Positions 36,390 through 45,308 of a DNA stretch of 64,000 nucleotides are shown piece by piece. Every line of letters starts with the position of its first letter. Positions within the stretch are counted from its first letter, which is position 1. The position numbers and the translations under genes are program-made. Source of the DNA: Allomuricauda sp. CAU 1633 (GTDB taxonomy: Bacteria; Bacteroidota; Bacteroidia; Flavobacteriales; Flavobacteriaceae); the NCBI RefSeq assembly GCF_017313225.1, contig NZ_JAFLNE010000002.1, positions 744,001 through 808,000 of the forward strand. The letters run 5' to 3'. Below the pieces are notes generated by a model. That model did no database searches. It saw nothing but the letters and a program-made list of their open reading frames with translations, and was not told the DNA's origin.

Positions 36390-37238
36390 TTATTGTGCTA
36401 TATCCATTTGTGCTGCCTCCCAACCGATGATGGCATTCTTTCGGGTGTTTCCCCACATATACCCACCGATTTGTCCAGAGGATTGAATTACCCTGTGGCA
36501 GGGAATTAAAAAGGCAACAGGATTGTTTCCAATGGCTGTACCAACAGCCCTTGACGCTTTTGGACTATCAATTTTTTGGGCAATGGCACCGTAGGTGGTC
36601 AAACTTCCTTGGGGAATTTTGAGCAAAGTTTCCCAAACTTTTAGTTGAAAAGGGGTGCCGTTCAGGTGCAACTTTATATGGTCCAGTTTGCTCCAATCAT
36701 GTTGAAAGATGAACAATCCGTCCTGTTGGTTTTTGTCCAATAATTGATGATAATCAGCATTTGGAAAACGAAACTTTAAGTCTTCCAATCCCTTCTGCTC
36801 ATCATTAATAAAGGACATGTGGCAGATTCCTTTTGGAGTAGAAGCGACAATGAGGTTTCCAAAGGGACTTTCGGCAAAACTATAATTGATTTTTAAGCTC
36901 TCACCGCCATTTTTATACTCTCCCGGAGTCATTCCCTCAATATTGATAAAAAGGTCGTGGAGCCGACTTGTTCCTGAAAAACCAGTTTCTTGCGCAGTAT
37001 CGAACAAGGTGGCCTGTCTTTCCTTCAACAGCTGTTTTGCATATTCAATGCTGATGTATTGCATAAATTTTTTGGGACTTACCCCAGCCCAATCCGTGAA
37101 CAGACGTTGAAAATGGTATGGACTTAAATGGACCGATTCGGCAATCTCATTTAAAGAAGGTTGCTCCTTAAAATTTGTAGTAATGAATTCAATAGCCTTT
37201 GCTATTCTGTCGTAATTGTATGCAGCTTGTGTTGTCAT
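36390..37238 (-). CDS. ada: AraC-Ogt fusion: Ada-type regulator and O6-methylguanine-DNA methyltransferase
   Basis: A 282-residue protein equal to the C-terminal two thirds of E. coli Ada. Residues about 10-105 form an AraC DNA-binding domain (LNEIAESVHLSPYHFQRLF, AQETGFSGTSRLHDLF); residues about 115-275 form the methyltransferase, with the active site IPCHRVI and the helix ASRAVGTAIGNNP. The N-terminal methyl-phosphotriester domain is absent and occurs separately two genes downstream in a reduced form. How this protein senses damage is therefore open. It starts the operon; a TACTTTTG box lies 23 bases before its start codon. Confidence 0.9.
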   Translation of the reverse strand: MTTQAAYNYDRIAKAIEFITTNFKEQPSLNEIAESVHLSPYHFQRLFTDWAGVSPKKFMQYISIEYAKQLLKERQATLFDTAQETGFSGTSRLHDLFINIEGMTPGEYKNGGESLKINYSFAESPFGNLIVASTPKGICHMSFINDEQKGLEDLKFRFPNADYHQLLDKNQQDGLFIFQHDWSKLDHIKLHLNGTPFQLKVWETLLKIPQGSLTTYGAIAQKIDSPKASRAVGTAIGNNPVAFLIPCHRVIQSSGQIGGYMWGNTRKNAIIGWEAAQMDIAQ

Positions 37239-37260
37239 GGCTTACAGATTATTTTGATAG

Positions 37261-37268
37261 CAAAAGTA
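37261..37268 (-). promoter_or_regulatory. -7 box of the alkylation-repair operon
   Basis: Read on the minus strand the sequence is TACTTTTG, an exact TAnnTTTG match, 23 bases before the ada start codon. No clear -33 TTG is seen at the standard distance, as might fit an activator-dependent promoter. Confidence 0.6.
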
Positions 37269-37270
37269 TG

Positions 37271-37285
37271 GGGCATCTAATGCCC
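37271..37285. promoter_or_regulatory. palindrome overlapping the ada promoter
   Basis: GGGCAT (37271-37276), CTA, ATGCCC (37280-37285) is a perfect 6-base inverted repeat lying between the expected -33 position and the -7 box of the ada operon. Position favours a regulatory site; the binding protein is unknown (Ada itself is a monomeric activator in E. coli, so a palindrome is not what that model predicts). Confidence 0.45.
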
Positions 37286-37443
37286 TTGAAACCCGAATCT
37301 TGCGCATTCTCATTTTTAGGTAAGGTACAAATTGTAGTGTTCACAAAACACTTACGCCTTTAATGTTAATTTTTTTCTAAGATGTTACAATTTGGGATGG
37401 CCCTTGACAAAAAACCCATAAATTCAAGTGAATTTTAGACAAC

Positions 37444-37899
37444 ATGGCAACATTTACACTCAACATCAACGGAAAAACGCAAGAAGTGGACGTAGATCCA
37501 TCCACACCCATTCTCTGGGTTTTGCGAGACAATTTAAAATTGGTAGGAACCAAATATGGTTGCGGTATTGCACAGTGTGGTGCCTGCACCATCCATTTAA
37601 ACGGTACAGCTACAAGATCGTGCATGTTACCGATATCCTCTGTGGGCAACCAAGAAATAACCACTATTGAAGGACTTTCGGAAAATGGAGATCACCCCGT
37701 ACAAAAAGCATGGCTGGAAGTGGACGTGCCCCAATGCGGCTATTGCCAAGCAGGGCAGATTATGACGGCATCCGCACTTTTGGAGCAGAATCCAAATCCT
37801 ACGGATGAAGAGATTGAAATGGTCATGAACGGAAACATTTGCCGTTGCGGAACTTATGTTAGAATACGGAAAGCCGTAAAAATGGCATCAAAATCATAA
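37444..37899 (+). CDS. [2Fe-2S] small subunit of a xanthine-dehydrogenase-family molybdenum hydroxylase
   Basis: A 151-residue protein with two iron-sulfur clusters: plant-type ligands Cys40, Cys45, Cys48 and Cys60, and a second set in QCGYCQAGQ and ICRCGTY. The layout matches the small subunit of isoquinoline 1-oxidoreductase-type enzymes (IorA). It has no signal and is probably exported by piggy-back with the Tat-targeted large subunit encoded 22 bases downstream. No FAD-domain subunit gene accompanies the pair. Confidence 0.9.
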   Translation: MATFTLNINGKTQEVDVDPSTPILWVLRDNLKLVGTKYGCGIAQCGACTIHLNGTATRSCMLPISSVGNQEITTIEGLSENGDHPVQKAWLEVDVPQCGYCQAGQIMTASALLEQNPNPTDEEIEMVMNGNICRCGTYVRIRKAVKMASKS

Positions 37900-37921
37900 C
37901 CTTTCTTTAAAACATATAATC

Positions 37922-40126
37922 ATGACGCTTGTAAAGACAAAAATTGGACGTCGCGCCTTTATACGGAACACAGGTTTGGCCGGAGGAGGGCTCGTTCTAG
38001 GATTCAACTGGCTGGCTTCCTGTAAAATGACCCCGGAACAGGTCAACAGCATGCCCAAAGAATGGTTTGAACTCAATGGATTTTTAAAAATAGGAGACAA
38101 TGGTTTGGTGACGATTATGTCGCCCAATCCCGAAATAGGACAAAACGTAAAAACGGCCATGCCCATGATTGTGGCCGAGGAATTGGATGTAGCTTGGAAA
38201 GATGTAATTGTGGAACAAGCTCCGTTGAACACCGATATATTCACACGACAATTGGCAGGGGGTAGCCAATCCATTCGTCAAGGATGGGAAGGGCTTCGAA
38301 TGGCTGGGGCCACTGCCCGACAAATGTTGAAGGAGGCCGCTGCCCAAGCTTGGGAGGTGCCTGTTGGTGAAATCACCACTTCGGAAGGAGTGCTCACCCA
38401 TAATGCTAGTGGTAAATCTGCAGGGTATGGTGAAATTGCTTCTGCTGCTGCCGGAATTGAAGTGCCTGAAGAAGTTGAACTCAAGGAACAAAAAGAATTT
38501 AAAATAATCGGAACCGACCGCATGAATGTGGACGGAACGAAAATTGTGACAGGAAAACCGCTTTACGGACTGGATATTCAGCGCGAAGGGATGCTCATAG
38601 CCATGATTGTACATCCACCTGCGTTTGGAATGAAATTAAAGGACATGGACGCCGAATCGGTAAAATCCATGCCGGGCATCAAAGATGTCTTCCCCATTGT
38701 GGTTTATCCAGAAGATGCTGAAAAACAATGGTCCGATGGCGGAGCCATTGCAGAACTGGCCGTAGTGGTTGGAAACAGTACTTGGGAATGCATGCAGGCC
38801 AAAAAGGCGTTGCAGGTGCAGTGGGAAGAAGATTCCAAACCCGAAAGTACGGCATACCATGATGAAGCACTGACCGAGTTGTTGAACACGGCCCCAAAAG
38901 AAGCAGCCCGTAAAGACGGGGATGTGGAGGCCGCATTCAAAACCGCTGCAAAAATTGTGGAGAGCACCTATAGTGCGCCTTTTTTGGCCCACAATACCAT
39001 GGAGCCGATGAATTTCTTCGCTCATGTTACTTCAGAAAAAGCAGAGCTCTTGGGTCCGATTCAGACTCCAGAATTCTTGGAAATGACCTTGGTTTCGGTA
39101 TTGGGTATGCCCAAGGAGCAGATAGATATTCATATGACCCGAATGGGTGGAGGTTTTGGACGCCGATTGTATGGTACCTTTGCCGTTGAGGCCGCAGTAA
39201 TTTCCCAAAAAATGGGTGCTCCCATTAAATTGGTGTATACCCGTGAGGATGATATGACCCAGGGAACCTACAGACCTTCCTATAAAGTAAGGTACAAGGC
39301 CGGTTTAGATGAAAATGGCAATTTGATCGCATGGCATGTTAGAGGAGCAGGAACCAACGACGACCTCATTTTTGAGAATCGTTTTCCGGCAGGTGCTGTG
39401 GATAATTACCTTGCCGAAAAGCATAGCTTACAAACCAATGTTACCACAGGTGCATGGCGAGCTCCTCGTTCCAACTTTATTGCTGGTGCGGAGCAAGCTT
39501 TTATGGATGAAGTGGCAGAAGCTGCTGGAAAGGACCCTATTGAATTCCGATTGGAATTATTTGATCGCGCTATCTCAAATCCTGTTGGCAATCCTGAACA
39601 AAATGATTACGACCCAGAGCGTTATGCAGGTGTGTTAAAATTGGTAAAAGAGAAATCCAATTGGACTAACGGAACCAGCGGGAAATCCCGGGGAGTATCG
39701 GCATACTATTGCCACAATTCCTATGTGGCGCAAGTCTTGGATTTGACCATGAATGGTGATGCCCCCAATGTGGACAAAGTTTGGTGTGCCGTGGATTGTG
39801 GAATTGTCATCAATCCGCTTAGTGCCAAAAACCAGATTGAAGGTGGTATTGTGGATGGCATCGGTCATGCCACCTATAGCGCAATGTCCTTTAAGGATGG
39901 TGTGCCAGAGCAATCCAATTTTGACAGCTATCGCTTGATTCGAAACATGGAGGCACCGAAAGAAATAGAAACCTTTTTTGTAGATAATGGTATTGACCCA
40001 ACAGGTTTAGGTGAACCTTCATTGCCGCCAATTTCAGGGGCATTGGCAAATGCGATGTACAAAGCGACAGGAAGAAGATTTTACAAACAACCATTTATAT
40101 CAGATAAACCGCCTTTGGTGGGCTGA
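37922..40126 (+). CDS. molybdopterin-binding large subunit, Tat-exported (IorB/aldehyde oxidase-like)
   Basis: A 734-residue protein with a twin-arginine signal (GRRAFIRNTGLAGGGLVLGF). It has the molybdenum-cofactor subunit features of the IorB group: duplicated domain order with QLAGGSQSIRQGWEG early, MGGGFGRRLYG in the cofactor region and GLGEPSLPPISGALANA near the C-terminus, with the catalytic Glu in the GEPS/GLGE segment. The enzyme should work in the periplasm and oxidise an aldehyde or N-heterocycle, passing electrons through the small subunit to an unknown acceptor. No maturation factor or cytochrome gene lies next to it. Confidence 0.9.
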   Translation: MTLVKTKIGRRAFIRNTGLAGGGLVLGFNWLASCKMTPEQVNSMPKEWFELNGFLKIGDNGLVTIMSPNPEIGQNVKTAMPMIVAEELDVAWKDVIVEQAPLNTDIFTRQLAGGSQSIRQGWEGLRMAGATARQMLKEAAAQAWEVPVGEITTSEGVLTHNASGKSAGYGEIASAAAGIEVPEEVELKEQKEFKIIGTDRMNVDGTKIVTGKPLYGLDIQREGMLIAMIVHPPAFGMKLKDMDAESVKSMPGIKDVFPIVVYPEDAEKQWSDGGAIAELAVVVGNSTWECMQAKKALQVQWEEDSKPESTAYHDEALTELLNTAPKEAARKDGDVEAAFKTAAKIVESTYSAPFLAHNTMEPMNFFAHVTSEKAELLGPIQTPEFLEMTLVSVLGMPKEQIDIHMTRMGGGFGRRLYGTFAVEAAVISQKMGAPIKLVYTREDDMTQGTYRPSYKVRYKAGLDENGNLIAWHVRGAGTNDDLIFENRFPAGAVDNYLAEKHSLQTNVTTGAWRAPRSNFIAGAEQAFMDEVAEAAGKDPIEFRLELFDRAISNPVGNPEQNDYDPERYAGVLKLVKEKSNWTNGTSGKSRGVSAYYCHNSYVAQVLDLTMNGDAPNVDKVWCAVDCGIVINPLSAKNQIEGGIVDGIGHATYSAMSFKDGVPEQSNFDSYRLIRNMEAPKEIETFFVDNGIDPTGLGEPSLPPISGALANAMYKATGRRFYKQPFISDKPPLVG

Positions 40127-40183
40127 TATTTTTTGGTGAACCTGTGTAAGTTCATGATCTATAAGGAAAAAATGTGGAGCAAT

Positions 40184-41311
40184 TTAATTGGGTATGAGTT
40201 TATAGATTGCTCCACCATCTACCCCAATATACAGATGACCATCCGGGCCCTGTCTAACCACCCGTATCCTTTTTCCAAAGTCCTCCAATAGCCGTTCTTC
40301 ATGGATTATTTTTCCATTTTTCAATACCAATCTATTCAGATGTGTCTTTGCCATGGCTCCAATGAAGAGACTCCCCTTCCATTTTTTGAAGGCATTACCT
40401 GAGTAGAATTCCATACCACTGGGAGCGATGGATGGAACGTAGTAGTGGTTCGGTTGTTCCATACCTTCCGCATGGGTTATCCCCTCACCAATTGGAGTAT
40501 CGTCATAATCAATGCCATGACAGATTATAGGCCAGCCATAGTTGAGACCGGGCTTAATATGATTGACTTCATCCCCGCCTTTTGGCCCATGTTCATGTAA
40601 CCATAGTTCTTGGGTATTGGGGTTAAGGGTAAGACCTTGTGGATTTCTATGCCCATAACTCCAAATCTCATGTCGTGCATTTGCAGTTCCAACAAATGGA
40701 TTATCATTCGGTATCCTGCCATCATCAAAAATGCGCATTACTTTTCCCAAATGATTGTTCAAGGTTTGGGCAGAATCCTTTAGATCATAACGGTCACCCA
40801 TGGTAAAGAACAGATATCCTTCTTTGATGGCCATACGCATCCCGTAATGACTCGGAGAGCTATAATAGGGAAGTGCCGTAAAAATTCGCTCAATTTGGGA
40901 CAAGGAGTCGCCTTTGAGTTTTCCACGCTCAATGGCCATGGTGCTTGCAATGGAATCCCCTATGGAATGCGCAAAATACAACCAGCCATTTTTTTCATAT
41001 TCAGGGTGGGGGAGAATGTCCAGTGCCCCTCCATCACCACGGCAATAGGATTTAGGAATTCCCTTAAGTACTTTTTTTGTTCCAGACGCTAGGTCAATAC
41101 GTATAATTTCTCCCGAAAATCTATTGGTAACCAACATCTGATGGTTTGGTAAAAAACACATCCCAAAGGGGACACGAATACTATCGGTTACCATTTCCAA
41201 TGCAAAGTTTTCTTCCTCGCTTTCAAATGCCAATTTGGGATTTTCCCCCCTACAAGAAATAAGCAGTACTAAAAGCCAAAGGGCAGCAGCCCCCACTAAG
41301 TTATCTTTCAT
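40184..41311 (-). CDS. PQQ-dependent sugar dehydrogenase-like lipoprotein (GSDH propeller)
   Basis: A 375-residue six-bladed propeller protein with a lipobox (LLVLLISCRGENP). Family features include VPFGMCFLPNHQMLVTNR, GDGGALDILPHPEYEKNGWLY with its conserved LHP-type blade, the calcium and PQQ region HYGMRM, FTMGDRYD, GHRNPQGL, LHEHGPKGGDEVN and PGLNYGWP. These match the YliI/soluble aldose sugar dehydrogenase group, many of which are inactive or use other cofactors. Its gene runs opposite to the molybdenum hydroxylase pair. Substrate unknown, most likely an aldose. Confidence 0.85.
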   Translation of the reverse strand: MKDNLVGAAALWLLVLLISCRGENPKLAFESEEENFALEMVTDSIRVPFGMCFLPNHQMLVTNRFSGEIIRIDLASGTKKVLKGIPKSYCRGDGGALDILPHPEYEKNGWLYFAHSIGDSIASTMAIERGKLKGDSLSQIERIFTALPYYSSPSHYGMRMAIKEGYLFFTMGDRYDLKDSAQTLNNHLGKVMRIFDDGRIPNDNPFVGTANARHEIWSYGHRNPQGLTLNPNTQELWLHEHGPKGGDEVNHIKPGLNYGWPIICHGIDYDDTPIGEGITHAEGMEQPNHYYVPSIAPSGMEFYSGNAFKKWKGSLFIGAMAKTHLNRLVLKNGKIIHEERLLEDFGKRIRVVRQGPDGHLYIGVDGGAIYKLIPN

Positions 41312-41618
41312 AAATCAGTAGAATAGGTTTAAAACATGTGATATAAATATGGCGTACCTGTTTGGGCTACTTTTTTTGATTTATAGTAAACTCATACGGA
41401 TTTATAAATCTGTCAATGGAAAGGTGATATTGATATGGATTTTTATGCTATCCTGTTTCCAATGAAAAATCACATAAAAAAGTGGATAATCCTAAGCGTT
41501 CCATAGTGACATTATTGTGCGTTTTCAATTGGCTGATGACTGGTTTTACTATTATTTTTTATATATAAATATTTGTATATCAATGAATTATATATCATAA
41601 ATATTTTTTTAAAAAATG

Positions 41619-41648
41619 TTTGCAATATTCATTTTTTGTTTATGTTTG
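41619..41648 (+). promoter_or_regulatory. promoter upstream of the structured leader or small RNA
   Basis: TTTG (41619-41622), an 18-base spacer and TATGTTTG (41641-41648, an exact TAnnTTTG) match the Bacteroidota promoter pattern. Transcription from about 41655 would give a 270-base leader for the arginine decarboxylase gene, or a separate small RNA. Confidence 0.55.
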
Positions 41649-41726
41649 CTTCATGAATGAGTCCAACAAAGGACGCATTGCCTATAGCTTTGAAAACTTT
41701 TTTCATGTTCGGGCTTTTGGGAATAA

Positions 41727-41820
41727 GGAAGTCTACCCAACAAGCCGTCTTACGAGTAAGACACCGAATACTAGGGCTGACTTCCGAAATGCACTCCGTA
41801 ATCCGTGATTTCTCACGGAG
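41727..41820 (+). ncRNA. candidate structured leader / small RNA upstream of the polyamine operon
   Basis: Three nested helices are present: GGAAGTC (41727-41733) with GACTTCC (41779-41785); AGCC (41743-41746) with GGCT (41775-41778); GTCTTAC (41747-41753) with GTAAGAC (41756-41762). The second and third stack on the 5' side and the first and second on the 3' side, leaving an asymmetric internal loop. Downstream, two hairpins exclude each other: CTCCGT/ACGGAG (41794-41799, 41815-41820) and CCGTGA/TCACGG (41803-41808, 41813-41818), the latter followed by a moderately T-rich stretch. I do not recognise a known riboswitch class; a known family cannot be excluded. Confidence 0.45.
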
Positions 41821-41928
41821 CCCTTTCTTTGTGGCCTATACTGTATTTGAATTTCGCATCTGAGAAATTCTGATTTTCAGACCTCTATTTTTCTCACTAT
41901 CTTTTTATAAAAAAACAGCGAAGTTTAA

Positions 41929-43383
41929 ATGAAAACAAAGTACATCGACTTGATCGAGCAGACTTATGATTTTCCCCAAGAGGAATTTCAACTAAAGGAC
42001 AATAAATTGGAGTTCCATGGTATTGACCTATACGATTTGGTCCAACGTTATGGCACCCCTTTGAAATTCACCTATCTGCCCAAAATATCCAAAAACATAC
42101 AACGGGCAAAAGAATGGTTTGGCACTGCCATTTCCAAGCATAATTATGCAGGGTCTTATCACTATTGCTATTGTACCAAAAGCTCTCATTTTGAGCATGT
42201 GTTGAATGAGGCCCTTAAGAACGATATTCATATTGAGACCTCGTCGGCGTTTGACATCAATATTGTGGAGCATTTAAAAGAGAAAGGTAAAATTTCAAAG
42301 AATACCTATGTCATCTGTAATGGGTTTAAACGAGATCAATATGTGCAAAACATTGCACGCTTGATCAATGAGGGACATAAAAACTGCATCCCAATCATTG
42401 ATAATTATGAAGAAATAGAGCTGTTGAGCCAAGCCATTGAAGGCAAGTTCAAAGTGGGTATCCGGATTGCATCAGAGGAAGAACCAAAATTCGAGTTCTA
42501 TACCTCCAGGCTTGGTATTGGTTACAAGAATATAGTGCCTTTTTATAATCAATCCATCAAAAACAATGACCAGGTGGAGTTAAAGATGTTGCACTTCTTC
42601 ATCAATACGGGGATTAGGGATACCGCTTATTATTGGAACGAACTTTTAAAATGTTTAAAGGTCTATATCAGCCTTAAAAAGGTATGTCCAACTTTGGATA
42701 GCTTAAATATTGGCGGAGGGTTCCCCATAAAGAACTCTCTGGCTTTTGAATACGATTATGAATATATGATTGATGAAATCATCCATCAAATAAAGCAGGC
42801 GTGTGATGAGGCTGAGGTTGAAGTGCCTCACATTTTTACCGAGTTTGGGAGTTTTACTGTGGGTGAAAGCGGTGGAACCATCTACGAAGTGCTCTATCAA
42901 AAACAACAGAACGATAGGGAAAAATGGAATATGATCAATTCATCGTTCATTACTACTATGCCAGATTCGTGGGCCATTAGCAAAAGGTTCATCACATTGG
43001 CCATAAACCGGTGGAACGAGGAGTATGAGCGTGTTCTATTGGGTGGACTGACCTGTGATAGCGACGACTATTACAACTCGGAGCAGCACATGAATGCCAT
43101 TTATATGCCCAAGTACAAAAAGGACAAACCACTTTACATTGGCTTTTTTAATACAGGGGCTTATCAAGAAACCATTGGAGGGTTTGGCGGATTGCAGCAC
43201 TGCTTGATTCCCCATCCCAAACATATATTAATTCAGAAAGACGATGATGGTAAGTTGAAAAGCTCTGTTTTTGCAGAACAACAAACCGCCGAAGAATTCC
43301 TGTCCATTTTAGGATATGGTCCCCAAAAAGATAAAAATGGTCTTTTGGACCCCAAAAAACTGCTGGTTTCCAGCAAAAACTGA
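41929..43383 (+). CDS. biosynthetic arginine decarboxylase (PLP, alanine-racemase fold)
   Basis: A 484-residue fold-type III PLP decarboxylase. Lys84 in CYCTKSSHF is the likely PLP lysine; the barrel features GVRIASEE-like KVGIRIASEE, LNIGGGFPI and EFGSFTVGESG bind PLP phosphate and substrate, and GGLTCDSDDYYN near the C-terminus is the conserved Cys-Asp active-site element. It is shorter than E. coli SpeA (658 residues) and of a type common in Bacteroidota. The next gene, agmatinase, supports arginine as substrate; carboxynorspermidine or diaminopimelate decarboxylase are the alternatives. Cytoplasmic, first step of putrescine formation. Confidence 0.8.
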   Translation: MKTKYIDLIEQTYDFPQEEFQLKDNKLEFHGIDLYDLVQRYGTPLKFTYLPKISKNIQRAKEWFGTAISKHNYAGSYHYCYCTKSSHFEHVLNEALKNDIHIETSSAFDINIVEHLKEKGKISKNTYVICNGFKRDQYVQNIARLINEGHKNCIPIIDNYEEIELLSQAIEGKFKVGIRIASEEEPKFEFYTSRLGIGYKNIVPFYNQSIKNNDQVELKMLHFFINTGIRDTAYYWNELLKCLKVYISLKKVCPTLDSLNIGGGFPIKNSLAFEYDYEYMIDEIIHQIKQACDEAEVEVPHIFTEFGSFTVGESGGTIYEVLYQKQQNDREKWNMINSSFITTMPDSWAISKRFITLAINRWNEEYERVLLGGLTCDSDDYYNSEQHMNAIYMPKYKKDKPLYIGFFNTGAYQETIGGFGGLQHCLIPHPKHILIQKDDDGKLKSSVFAEQQTAEEFLSILGYGPQKDKNGLLDPKKLLVSSKN

Positions 43384-43402
43384 TTACGAACTAGTTTAAA
43401 AA

Positions 43403-44341
43403 ATGAAAACGAATAGAATGTATGCCGGTATTCCAAAGGAATACGGGTCGGCTGAAAAAGCAAAAATTGTATTGTTGCCTGTTCCCTATGATGGTACCAG
43501 TACTTGGGGCAAAGGTTCCGACAAAGGTCCGGAGGCCTTTTTGGAAGCTACTGACAATATGGAGCTGTATGACATTGAGACCGATAGTGAAGTCTATAAA
43601 GTAGGGATTCATCTCGCTGACCCCATTGATGAATTAGACACACCAGAGAGTATGGTTCATGCGGTACATAAAACGGTAAAGGAATACATCAAACGGAACA
43701 AAATAGTTACAATGGTAGGTGGGGAGCATTCCATTTCCATAGGTGCGATTAGGGCCTTCAACGAATGTTTTGAGGACCTTACCGTGTTGCAGATTGATGC
43801 CCATACCGATTTGCGAAAAGAATACAACGGGTCAAAATACAACCATGCCTGTGCGTTGTATGAAGCCAATGAAACCACAAATTTGGTACAAGTAGGCATC
43901 CGCAGCATGGATCATTCCGAAACCTTGGTCATGGATAAGGATAAGGTATTTTTTGCCCATGAGATGGTTACTGATGATTTTTGGATGGATAGTGCCATAG
44001 ATTTGATGACGGACAATGTCTACATCACTTTTGATTTGGATGCACTGGACCCTTCCATTTTACCATCCACCGGAACCCCGGAACCCGGCGGTCTTTTTTG
44101 GTATGAGACCCTCGATTTTTTAAAGCGGGTATTCGAAGAACGGAATGTGGTGGGCTTTGACATTGTGGAACTATGTCCTAATGCAAATGACCGTTCCTCA
44201 GACTTTTTGGCGGCCAAACTATATTATAAAATGTTGAGCTACAAGTTCAACGAAAAAAATGAATATATCGAAGATGGATTTGTTGATGAAGACGAAGATT
44301 TCAAAAAATCCAACACAATACTAGACGATTACGATGAGTAA
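43403..44341 (+). CDS. speB: agmatinase (ureohydrolase family)
   Basis: A 312-residue manganese ureohydrolase. Metal-ligand motifs are complete: GGEHSIS, DAHTDLR and TFDLDALDPSILPSTGTPEPGG (Asp pair at its start), the last showing the conserved substrate-loop pattern. It hydrolyses agmatine to putrescine and urea. It begins 20 bases after the decarboxylase gene and overlaps the next gene by eight bases, so the operon order decarboxylase, ureohydrolase, DHS-like is firm. Confidence 0.9.
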   Translation: MKTNRMYAGIPKEYGSAEKAKIVLLPVPYDGTSTWGKGSDKGPEAFLEATDNMELYDIETDSEVYKVGIHLADPIDELDTPESMVHAVHKTVKEYIKRNKIVTMVGGEHSISIGAIRAFNECFEDLTVLQIDAHTDLRKEYNGSKYNHACALYEANETTNLVQVGIRSMDHSETLVMDKDKVFFAHEMVTDDFWMDSAIDLMTDNVYITFDLDALDPSILPSTGTPEPGGLFWYETLDFLKRVFEERNVVGFDIVELCPNANDRSSDFLAAKLYYKMLSYKFNEKNEYIEDGFVDEDEDFKKSNTILDDYDE

Positions 44342-45308
44342 CAAAGGAGAAATATCACAATTTATAGAGAAGTACTACCTTCATTTCAATGCAGCAGCCC
44401 TAGTGGATGCCGCAAAAGGATATGAAGCACAATTGAACCAAGGTTCCAAAATGCTGGTTTCCCTGGCAGGAGCCATGAGTACCGCAGAGCTGGGTAAGAT
44501 TTTTTCAGAGATTATACGTACCGATAAAGTACATATTGTTTCCTGTACCGGGGCCAACTTGGAAGAGGATTTAATGAACCTAGTGGCACACTCGCACTAC
44601 AAACGGGTGCCCAATTACCGAGACCTTACCCCTCAAGATGAATGGGATTTATTGGAAAAGGGATTAAACCGCGTCACCGATACCTGTATTCCGGAAGAAG
44701 AAGCATTCCGACGCTTGCAAAAACACATTTTCAAACTTTGGAAAAAGGCTGAAGAGGAAGGCAAACGCTATTTTCCCCATGAATATATGTACCAGCTCTT
44801 ATTGTCTGGAGTCTTGGAAGAATATTATGAAATAGACATTAAGGATTCATGGATGTATGCCGCAGCCGAAAAGAACCTTCCCATTGTGGTTCCCGGATGG
44901 GAAGATAGTACCATGGGAAATATTTTTGCCAGTTACGTTATTAAAGGCGAGTTGAAGGCCAGCACCGTAAAATCGGGTATTGAGTACATGACCTTTTTGG
45001 CGGATTGGTACAGCAAGAACTCAGATAAGGGCATTGGTTTCTTTCAAATTGGTGGAGGTATCGCGGGTGATTTTCCCATTTGTGTAGTGCCCATGTTGTA
45101 TCAGGATTTGGAACAGACCGACATCCCTTTTTGGAGTTATTTCTGCCAAATCAGTGATTCCACAACAAGTTTTGGCTCCTATTCTGGGGCCGTGCCCAAT
45201 GAAAAGATCACTTGGGGAAAACTGGACATCCATACCCCAAAGTTCATTATAGAATCTGATGCTACCATTGTGGCGCCTTTGATTTTTGCGTACCTTTTAA
45301 ATATGTAA
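44334..45308 (+). CDS. deoxyhypusine synthase-like protein
   Basis: A 324-residue Rossmann-type NAD protein of the deoxyhypusine synthase family. The catalytic lysine region is kept (SGAVPNEKITWGKLD, Lys in WGK), as are GSKMLVSLAGAMSTAELG and SCTGANLEEDL (NAD site) and IVPGWEDSTMGN. Bacteria lack eIF5A, so the product is not deoxyhypusine; bacterial relatives have been proposed or shown to make other aminobutyl-transfer products such as homospermidine. Here it follows the putrescine-forming genes with overlap, which fits use of putrescine or agmatine as substrate. Confidence 0.85.
   Translation: MSNKGEISQFIEKYYLHFNAAALVDAAKGYEAQLNQGSKMLVSLAGAMSTAELGKIFSEIIRTDKVHIVSCTGANLEEDLMNLVAHSHYKRVPNYRDLTPQDEWDLLEKGLNRVTDTCIPEEEAFRRLQKHIFKLWKKAEEEGKRYFPHEYMYQLLLSGVLEEYYEIDIKDSWMYAAAEKNLPIVVPGWEDSTMGNIFASYVIKGELKASTVKSGIEYMTFLADWYSKNSDKGIGFFQIGGGIAGDFPICVVPMLYQDLEQTDIPFWSYFCQISDSTTSFGSYSGAVPNEKITWGKLDIHTPKFIIESDATIVAPLIFAYLLNM

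Larger units (their letters stand above)
41312..41928. other. 617-base non-coding region before the polyamine operon
   Basis: No convincing gene; short open frames at 41620-41863 have no recognisable content. It holds a very AT-rich block (about 41540-41640), a consensus promoter (41619-41648) and a set of nested RNA helices (41727-41820), listed separately. A weaker TATCTTTT at 41899 could be a second, proximal promoter for the decarboxylase gene. Confidence 0.6.

Noticed and set aside
41747..41762. Guanidine-II (mini-ykkC) riboswitch, because of ACGA at the tip of a hairpin
   Set aside because: The stem closes to a GA turn instead of an ACGR tetraloop and the required second ACGR hairpin is missing.
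41620..41863. Two short overlapping open frames upstream of the decarboxylase
   Set aside because: No signal, domain or codon pattern; the same bases form paired RNA helices, which explains the sequence better.
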